Source: Spinellus fusiger
Lineage: Eukaryota; Mucoromycota; Mucoromycetes; Mucorales; Phycomycetaceae
Assembly (NCBI GenBank): GCA_025094145.1
Contig: JALLLS010000039.1
Coordinates: 1-64,000, forward strand
Direction of reading: 5' to 3'
Length of the DNA: 64,000 nucleotides
Position 1 is the first letter of the stretch; every line of letters begins with the position of its first letter. A program made the position numbers and the translations under genes. Of the stretch, positions 55,736 to 64,000 are shown piece after piece. The notes beneath the pieces were generated by a model. That model was given only the letters and a program-made list of their open reading frames with translations. It searched no databases and had not been told where the DNA came from.

Positions 55736-58700
55736 TTAAAGACGACCTTGTAGAATATATTCAATACTAGTATTGATAAGCTCTTTTTTAGGTGTCATGT
55801 CAAATCCAAAAAATGCAGTTAATTGCTCTCGTACTAAAAGACAGCAAGTTAGATAGATGTCTAAATAGGTACCATCTTACCTTGCTTCTTGGTAATACTC
55901 ATTAGATTAGCTGTGGCAAGAATATTCTTCACCTCAGACTGAATTTCATCATCTGTAGGAAACCCAGGAGGTGTCATTGGCTGTAGTCCCCCTTGTGACA
56001 TTGGAACAGAAAACTGACTACTGGCTCTTATACCAATGTCCTGATCTTGTCCTATTCGGTGGTGTGCCATACTTCTTTGGTCATAAACAGGTCCAGGCAC
56101 GGGTGCTGGCATTGGCTGGAAGTCTGGATTATGGACCGACATTGGCTGCATTCTCTGTGCTTGTCCATAATCACATTCTGATCCTGGAGCAGCTACAGAT
56201 CCAGCATAGCCCATGGGTCCTCTTGAGCGATGGCGTTTGTCAATGATGACATTGTCCCGATAGTAGTCATATTCTCCTATTTGGCTACCATGCTGGCTAC
56301 GGTTATCATAAAGAGAGTGGTTTTTAGTGTGATGGGAGTGATAGCTTTGACCAGTAATGCCTGTTTCTTTTGTTCCGGTAGATCCCATCTCCCATAGTTC
56401 TTGTTCATAAACACTCCACTTTTTGAGAGGAATCATCTTCTCATCGTACTTTTCATCATCTGCAACAATGATTTTCTTCTGCTTGTTCTCTCCAACTACA
56501 ACACGGGTATTACCCCAAGAGAAATCGTCAAAATGCCAGAATGAGTAAATGGGCAAGAAGAAGGAGAATACAGGAATAGCAAGAATATAGAAAAACATCC
56601 ATCCGATATGCTGCCACTGTCGCTTAAGAATAAATAAAATGGCTTGAAGACCATAGATACCGGCCAGCATACAAAGAGCAAGAACAGGGAGAGGACCTGT
56701 TTTAGAAGCAACAATATAGATAAGGTATACGAGATAGATAACAGAAACAGGGAGAGTCAAAGTACCGATCAAATCGATCAATACCACAAAGCGCATGGAC
56801 AAACAGCAGAAACCACACAGATCAGGCAGTAGTACGACCTCAAATAGATTGTGAATAGTAGAATTAATCCATCGACGACGCTGTGAAAGCAGAATCTGCC
56901 AACGATCGGGTGCCACTGTCTTGCACTGAGCATGAGCAGTGAATTTCATTTTGTATTGTGGAAAGTGCTTCATCATCAATGTAGTTAAATAACGATCTTC
57001 ACCTAAATGCAAGAGATTCTTTTTATGCAAAGTGTCGACATGATTGTCAGAGTATTCCAAAATAACCTTGGGTGATATAATCAATGGCTCATTCTTGACA
57101 GGTGTGCGAATACGGTACATGCAGAAACAACCAGGTAAACAAGTGACAGAGCCAAAGAGAGACTCAAATGCTTTGGCAAGATGATGAGAAATATAATACT
57201 CGTAAACCTGAATCATTGTTGTCCATGAGCCATCTTCATTTACTAACTTGGTCTCTCCACATAAGCCAATGATACGACCATCGTGCAGCATACAGGATAT
57301 CATATGGTTGAGTGCATCTGGAAGTACTTCTGTATCAGAGTCCACCATAAGAATATACTCATAGAACGAAGGATTAACACCAATAACATTTTTGATTTGG
57401 TGATACACTTCTAGTTCCAACGGTGTCATCTCGCCATCAAAATGTACTTTGTTCAAAAAGTTCATACAAATCATCTGTGAATCGCGCTTGCCGCGATTGC
57501 CAGGTTTGGCACGTTCAGAGGCCTTGCCTACCTTGGCAATTACCACATAGGGCACAACATGACCTTCACATTCGTAGAGTCCAGAGTACACCTTTCCATA
57601 ATTAAGTTGTTTACTACCTTCACCAATAGACTTGCACATAAGAGGTTCAGGATCATTCTTAGTATCATACCCAAGAACATCGAGTACAATACGTGGAGTA
57701 GGTCGATCGTTTCCACTTCCCATGATCATACCATCAGCAATAATAAGAAGTAGTTTACGTTTATCGTCATAGTTTAGTACTGTAAGTGAGTCTATTGTTT
57801 TACGCAAGGACTCTTCATCTTCTGTATAACAAGGTACTTGACAAATAACAAATTTGTCATGGTCTTCAGGAGTAGGTGCACCACCGAATTGCAGAGCAGC
57901 CAAGAATTTGACAAAGATAACAAAGCACATGATAATAGCAAAAGACAGTAACAAGTAATTGGTAAATGTACATCGGAAGGTTTCACGTTTATCCACATCG
58001 CCAATATAAAAGAAGTTATCCAAGCAGTTCATATTAAGTATCTGCTCTTCAAGAGACATAGATCCCTTGTATTGGTTCCATTTAGCAGTAGCATCTGTGC
58101 CACTGAATTTACTGAATATTTCTTCGATAGTGGAATGCAAATAGTGGTAATCACTTGCTGTTGATCCAGTATCATAGGTTTTGGCAGTAGCCATATAGTC
58201 ATTGATATCATAAACTCTTCCATTGATAGCAATGGCCAAACGACCCCATCCTTGGAAATCGGCCAAGAGTTGCTGGATTGGAATCACAATTTTTCCTTTC
58301 TTGTAGAGGGTCAATTGAGGTAAGAAGTAGCTCCAATACCACCGAGGATCTTTCATTTTTGTTAAGGTTGGGATAGTCAATTGATCTCCAGAGTTGTGGA
58401 CAAAAGTCCCAATTGCATCCGAAATATTAGGCATGACCTTGATAGTGGGGGAAATAACAAGACCCCCACATGCAGATGTTAATGGAGGTGGTATAGTATA
58501 AGAGACATCTAGGCCAGCCAACTGATTCATATTGTCTTTGTTGGCAGGAAGAGCTGCTGTTCCGTGGCCAGTCATTGCAAAACTAGTCATGTCATAGACT
58601 GTTCCTCGCACACTCATATACATATCATCAACTGTGCTATGAACTTGTACATTTGAAGGCGAATACATGTTTTTGGTATCGGGACAAATAACTTCACCAA

Positions 58701-61700
58701 GTCCAACAATGAAGAAGATGACCATACTTGAAAAGATACTGATAAGTATACAAAGAGCCACTTTTTCACGCCATGCCATTTGAACATCTTCACGTTTCAT
58801 TTTTCCCACTACCCGAAGAGAAAAGGACGGGATCCACCAAGTCATAAACCATACAATGCGTACCCACCAAATACGCACAGATGTGATGGGCATTTCTTCT
58901 ACTTGTTCGTTTTGAGGTACATGATAATCTTCCAACATTTTACTCATGTCCATGTTGGGACCAAACCTAATAAAATTGAATGTTTAAGTTCTCATTTATA
59001 TATACATATAATAAGGAAAACAAGAAAGGGAGATGAAGAGAATACGAATAACTTACCCTTCAGATAATCCTTTCACACCCCACTCGGATTCATCACCCCA
59101 TTGAGACCCCTCTATTTCTCGTTTCATACTATCTTCACTATCTGCATAGCTTGCACCGTCATCATAGACAGATGCATGAGGTAATGTAGTATACTGAGCA
59201 ACGGCAGCGGCAGAAGCAGCAGAAGTGGCAGAAGTGGCAGCTGCAGTGGCGGTGGCAGAAGCAGAAGCAGAAGCAGAAGCAACAGCACCTGTATCAGCAG
59301 GAGGTTGCAGTGTGTCTTGAAGTGCATGCATGGACACTGTATGCGGATCTTTCAGTATATCGTTGGGAGCTTTTGCGCGCACCCTTTCTTCTTTTTCATA
59401 AGCACGAAGGCCATCTTCAAGCTCCCTCCAGATTTCATAGGAAAGCCAGACCATATCGTTACCAATGTAAACTTGAGTTTCAGCCCAGTTCATCATGGCA
59501 CAAATAACATCCACCTGCCCTCGTTCTGGCTTGGTACTGTCGATTTGAAGAGAGATGGCGAGTCGCTCATAGCGTATTAAGAATTCATTAAATGTATAGT
59601 AGCATGCATACTCCTGTCGACATCGTATCGCTAATTCTGGCAGTAAGAGAGTATGCACCTGTGTACGGACTCGCTTTACATCAAAAAGATCAGGCGATTG
59701 ACTATCGTTTGGCCTAATGTGAAGAATATGATAAAGACGTGTCTCTGCCATGGTAGCAAAGAGATGGCGCAATGTAATGTACAGTTGATCTATCACCGTC
59801 ATACTTTGCATGTTCTGATGTGTTTCATCAGTCTCTCTTTTCTTTCGAGTCTCATCATCTTCTGCATTTTCTGTCTCTGGTCTACGCTTTGCATTTCTTT
59901 TGGTGGAAGGCGAGCGTGTAGGTTTACTTGCTAGTTGAGCCTTCACAATGGTTCGGTCATCTTTAGGATGAGACTCTGTTTCCATTGCAGTACTTTGGAA
60001 CAAGGCCGATACAAAAGTATTAGTGCTATTATCTCTCAACAGATTGACAAAGTCTGGAGATAGATCGTCCAAGTTTTTCTCCAAAAAGGATTCAACTGTA
60101 TAATGTACAGTGCCTGCAAAATGATGGATACCAAAGGAGAAGGCATGCGCTGATTTTGCAAAGGCGGTATGCGATCCATATTGACGTTGGAGATTAGCAA
60201 GGAAATTTGCATCAGTAGCATCAGTAGCCCCCATTTGAAATTTGGCACAATCTCTATCCAGGATAGTGACGAGTCCACCAAGACCAAGGACAGCGGATCG
60301 GCCTGTTATCTTGTCGCGTGTCTCTTTTTCCTTGCCAATGAGTAGGTCAGAGCAGGCCATGGTATCGACCATAACAGGAGGTACAGGCACACGGTCGCGT
60401 GTCATGAGGCCGGGGAGACCTTTATGATCATCGAAACGTTGATTGACTATGAATTGGTGGACACGTTCATTTGCGAAATTTGTACAAAATTCTTCAAAGC
60501 CATTGTTCTTGAAGGATTGGAAACCAAATTGATCAAGGATACCAATAAAATTAGCAGTTTCTCTGTCACTGTAACAAATCTTGGTGTTCATTGACTCCAC
60601 AAGCCAAAGGAAAAGAACATGGTAAAGGGCTTGTGTTAGAGAATCTCGCTGTTGAGTTGCACCTTGGGGATTCATAAAGATAGTGCATAGTTCCGTTCGA
60701 ATGAGTCTAAGCTTGTAGGTAAGGCAGGTCTCTAGTTTGGAAGGAGACACACCAAGCATAGCAGATACAGTATCCAGAATATCTCTGTTTCTGACACTGC
60801 ATGCCTCTTGAGCCGCCATACCAGTCTCATAATGACTAGCAAATTGTAGATTACCAAGATGTAGAATAGCAGCAAGAAGTTGGAATATCTGGGATACTGT
60901 TTTTGCCTTGAAGCCACATACTTTGAGTGCACTTTTCAAATCTCCAAATGCAATTTCATCATTCAATTCAGGCACTTTGATGGATTTCGACTGATTAAGG
61001 TAATGAAAGTGCTCAGGGGGGAAGTTGATGTGGAGAACTGTTTTTTCGTCTACACTTGTTCCCGCCAGTAAGGAGTAAAAGATGTGGAAGGTGCGTTCAT
61101 CTTTAGGAACATGAGTTACTCTGCTCTTGTCAAAAGCGTAGGCCAGGGTTTTTGCCCCCTGAATACGGCCTCGCTCACTAAACTGTAGCTCCTGAAATAT
61201 ACCAAACTTGGAAGCTGAGGTGTTCTGGACAGTTCGACAGTGTCCAAATGCCTCTAGAATGACAAGGCCATGTTTGATTTGCATTTGTAATTTTGTCTCT
61301 TTTTTGCTGTGGGTGGATAGCAACAAAAGTTGTGTCATCAAATGGGTTCGAGTAGTGCTTTTACCAGAGCCAGTAATGCCACTATCATAAGAATAAATGT
61401 AAGTTTATTTTTGTTACTTGTATTATTATTATTTATGTAGGGACAAGATGCAAGTATATACCCTGGGGTATATATTTGCCCTTGACAAACATACATAGAT
61501 ACTGTTTTTGATTTCTAGTCTCTATTCTCTCACATTGCCTTAAATTTATTATATTTTACCTCAACACAATACTCTGATCTTCCCCCGATCTTCGCATATG
61601 AAAATAGGCACATGTGGCCAATTCATAGACATGAGGCTGCAGGAAAAGTCTCTGTTCTGATACATTTCTATAGCCAGCATCAGCATAGGCTTGTAGAGTA

Positions 61701-61882
61701 GCATCGTTCAGGATGTCTAATGGCTGATAGGGGTTGACAACGATAAGATTATTTTGCCCGACACGAGTGTATGGTAAGTTGCGTTTGTGTCTGCTTTGCA
61801 ATAGACTAGTGACACTTTCTTCAGAGGGTGGTTGGCTCGAACTGACAAGACATTTTAAATCAATACGAGTATCTTCTTGCAT
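55736..61882 (-). CDS. Chitin synthase with N-terminal myosin motor-like domain (class V/VII type)
   Basis: A plasma-membrane enzyme that polymerises UDP-GlcNAc into chitin, fused to a myosin-like motor thought to link it to actin-based exocytosis. Four exons, minus strand: 61882-61560, 61381-59057, 58966-55881 and 55833-55736 (1943 residues). The motor (about residues 30-770) has a P-loop GITGSGKS (109-116), a switch I region VQNTSASKFG, a switch II region GILDQFGFQSF, and NGFEEFCTNFANERV. An Ala/Ser/Thr linker encoded by GCAGAA-type repeats precedes the synthase. The synthase half has two N-terminal TM spans, a cytochrome b5-like region, VDSDTEVLPDALNH, EDRYLTTLMMKHF, the QRRRW signature (about 1578), further TM spans, and a DEK_C-like tail (VREQLTAFFGFDMT). 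Splicing at 59056/58967 joins motor and synthase in phase. Confidence 0.96.
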
Positions 61883-63375
61883 TATTGAATCTCTCGACCT
61901 TTAAGGAAGAGATATTTGTGATGAGAATAGTCAAGAAAGAAAGAAAAGGGGATTAGGAGAGAGTAAAATTAAATAAGAGTAGTAAGAGGTAAAAGAGAGT
62001 AAAAATAAAGACAATCTTCCTTTTTTCTTTTTTACTTTTTACTATTTACTATTTACTATGCTCCAGTAGCAAAGAATAAAAGAAAATCTCTACTATAACA
62101 ACTGCAATTATAAGCACAATGGTAGTAATTATAGTAATTATAATAAACAGATCCTCAGCTTCCTGCAGTTACTTTTGAAGAAACTTAAATCCTTTTAAGG
62201 AGTAAATATAAAAGATGAGTGAATGGTATACTATGCTATGCCATAGTATACTATAAAACAGAAGATAAAAGTAAGCAGTTTACAGATAGAGTTCTAAGAA
62301 TTACAGGCATATGCATATGTAAATATCTATTCCGACATCCATTCATCTATTCCTACTTTCTTATTTCTCATTCAAGACATATCTGATAATGTGGATTTGT
62401 CATGAATTCATAGTCTTATTATTAAGTACTTTAAGAATTTAATCTAAAATAGAGTGGTAAAAGTAGAAAACAGCTTGACACAGAAATAGCAATAATAAAA
62501 CAAAGGTTTGTCTGCATATACTCAAGAAGAAAGGAGTCGGATCATCTCGTATTACTTGAAAAGAAATCCTTATTCTTATTTACTTTGAAATAGTAAATAA
62601 AGTAGACAAATGCATTAGTTGAAAGATGAGGAAATAAACAGAGCCATGCATTTTGTTTGTTTGTTTATTGTTTGTTTATTGTTTATTGTCTAAAATACCT
62701 TGTGCTGTTTATTCTTTGATTTGCAATGTATATGTTGAATACTTAATAATGAATAATAACACACATACACACACACATTGATATCACTTTTTTATATTTT
62801 ATATTAATTATTCAGTATGAGATGTTAAATATTAAACTGTAAAGTGTTAACTTTAGCTTTCACTCAATATTTAATCAAAATATACATTTTGATAATCAAA
62901 AAAATATATCTTAAGACCTTATTGTATCTAAATAATAGCTAGTTATATATCTTTTCTATTTGATAGATCAGTTCAAATGAAATAAAAAAAGGCAGTTTCA
63001 CGATCAACATTGGTAAGGGTTTCCTGCCTATAGAATTTTGCAGGGGCAACCTACTTTTCAATTTACAATAGTTAGTAGTTAGTATTTAGTATTTAGTATT
63101 TAGTATTAACTATTAACTATCATATAATTATCCACTATTAAATAATATAGTTCAGTGATAGCTAATAACTGATAAAATAAACATCCTACATTAATAGTAG
63201 ATTTAGTAAACCCGGTGACTATAATACATTGTTTCCTCAGGCAAAGTAATGCTTATTATTGTCATTATTATTATTTTTATGAAAAAATTACATACCGGAG
63301 TATAAATAACTACGGTCACCCAAGACTTAAAATCATCAAAAGAACTCTTATTACGCCAAGGCGCGTTGTTGCATA
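61883..63375. other. AT-rich spacer upstream of the chitin synthase gene
   Basis: No gene is supported. The first 200 bp are purine-rich and then carry TTTACTATTTACTATTTACT repeats (62032-62056), likely promoter and 5' UTR of the minus-strand chitin synthase. Further right are TTGTTTGTTTATTG repeats (62656-62690), an ACACAC run (62760-62777) and TTAGTATTTAGTATTTAG repeats (63073-63105). Confidence 0.5.
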
Positions 63376-64000
63376 ATGACAACACCTCAGAGAGAGATGG
63401 TAGAACAACCCCCAACAAAAGGATCCTTCAGCACCATATCATTAAAAGTGAGTTATTCAAAAGAAATAAAAAAGAATTCAATGTCAAGCACTTATAAAAA
63501 AAACTATTAGATCATTCGTAAAGAGTGGAAGGTACTGAGTTCCGTAAAAGTACCTGTTCAACCTCTCAAAAGTTCAAACATCACTCATGCCAGAAAATCC
63601 ACCAGCAGAACTCAAAAGCACTTTGAAACTGATACCGACAGCGATGAGGAGATAGAAAGGATCAACAGCTATGGCAATCTCCTGGCTATTCTGGACAAAA
63701 GAATAACACCTACTGGCAAGGTGCTTTATAAAGTAGTATGGGAAGGTAACAGACAGACAGAGGTAGATATATTTTCCATTTATTATGGTTCTAGGGATAG
63801 CCAGTATCTAATCTGTATCAAAAAGGAACCACCCAATAATTTGCAAAAGTTCTATACTCGCATTGAAGCCTTTGAACATAAAAAGTTGAGAAGTACCTCT
63901 TCCAAGAATGCCATTGGCTTTATGGATGACGATGAACTTGGAGATGCACGGGGTGGATATAGACTGAGAAGAAGAAATAATACACAGGATAAAGACTGGA
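63376..64000 (+). CDS. Unrecognised protein, possibly chromo-like, 3' truncated by the window edge
   Basis: Two exons: 63376-63447 and 63511 to beyond 64000 (at least 187 residues). The ATG opens MTTPQREMVEQPPTKG; the 63-nt intron (GTGAGT...CTATTAG) is in phase 0. After a basic, Ser-rich stretch and an acidic patch (ETDTDSDEEIERI) comes YGNLLAILDKRITPTGKVLY followed by KVVWEG, which resembles the start of a chromodomain (xxILDxR...YxVKWxG), though the rest of the fold is not obvious. The end reads GGYRLRRRNNTQDKDW, very basic. A retroelement-derived chromodomain or a chromatin protein are both possible. A second candidate intron (GTAACAG...TTCTAG, 63746-63794) was rejected because it causes a stop. 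Confidence 0.55.

Noticed and set aside
55736..61882. Two separate genes, a myosin and a chitin synthase
   Set aside because: The 90-nt intron 58967-59056 joins them in phase and the fused order is the known class V/VII architecture; no promoter or stop separates them.
63746..63794. An intron GTAACAG...TTCTAG in the right-edge gene
   Set aside because: Removing it puts a stop soon after the join, while reading through stays open to the window end.
1..64000. tRNA or other structured RNA genes
   Set aside because: I scanned for B-box-like GGTTCGANTCC and cloverleaf arms on both strands by eye and found no complete candidate; a covariance-model search would be decisive.
1..64000. A biosynthetic or defence gene cluster
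   Set aside because: The genes belong to unrelated housekeeping processes on both strands; the one P450 is broken and has no biosynthetic neighbours.

Overview
The window is nuclear DNA of an early-diverging filamentous fungus, most likely Mucoromycota (Mucorales-like). The evidence is: many short spliceosomal introns (mostly 35-120 nt); AT-rich, microsatellite-rich spacers; a chitin synthase fused to a myosin-like motor; a CYP509-like P450; and relics of DIRS-type and Tc1/mariner elements. Exon coordinates below were built by hand from splice signals, and reading phase was checked at every junction. No tRNA, rRNA, CRISPR array or bacterial-style operon was seen.

Layout. 1-16.1 kb is gene-dense housekeeping DNA: Ash2 (5' partial), lysyl-tRNA synthetase, a UspA-like protein, an Aim34-like SAP protein, an alpha/beta hydrolase, a small membrane protein, a Sel1-repeat protein, U1-70K, the TFIIH subunit Tfb3/MAT1, SRP19 and a class III CoA-transferase. 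16.1-21.6 kb holds no intact gene but carries a Helitron/PIF1-like helicase relic, an internally deleted Tc1 element and a retroelement-like fragment. 21.6-29.1 kb holds transketolase, NUDCD1 and a RINT1/Tip20 protein. 29.5-35.2 kb is a decay zone: a damaged P450, then a Tc1 element with near-perfect terminal repeats, then a DIRS reverse-transcriptase relic. 37.0-43.6 kb has a sugar transporter with a defective 5' end, a cyclin and a 1-Cys peroxiredoxin. 46.3-52.4 kb has a RING-SNF2 translocase of the Rad5/Uls1 type and an ankyrin protein. 55.7-61.9 kb is the 1943-residue myosin-chitin synthase. The right edge cuts an unrecognised gene.

The genes act in general processes and do not form a pathway cluster: transcription and chromatin (Ash2, Tfb3, RING-SNF2), splicing (U1-70K), translation and targeting (LysRS, SRP19), ER trafficking (RINT1), central carbon metabolism (transketolase, CoA-transferase), redox (peroxiredoxin) and cell wall (chitin synthase).

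Most noteworthy: the motor of the chitin synthase has lost both partners of the myosin switch I/switch II salt bridge; the SNF2 gene needs a 7-nt and a 17-nt exon to rebuild a conserved helicase motif; the CoA-transferase needs a 12-nt exon followed by a GC-AG intron. I found no convincing wholly new multi-gene system.
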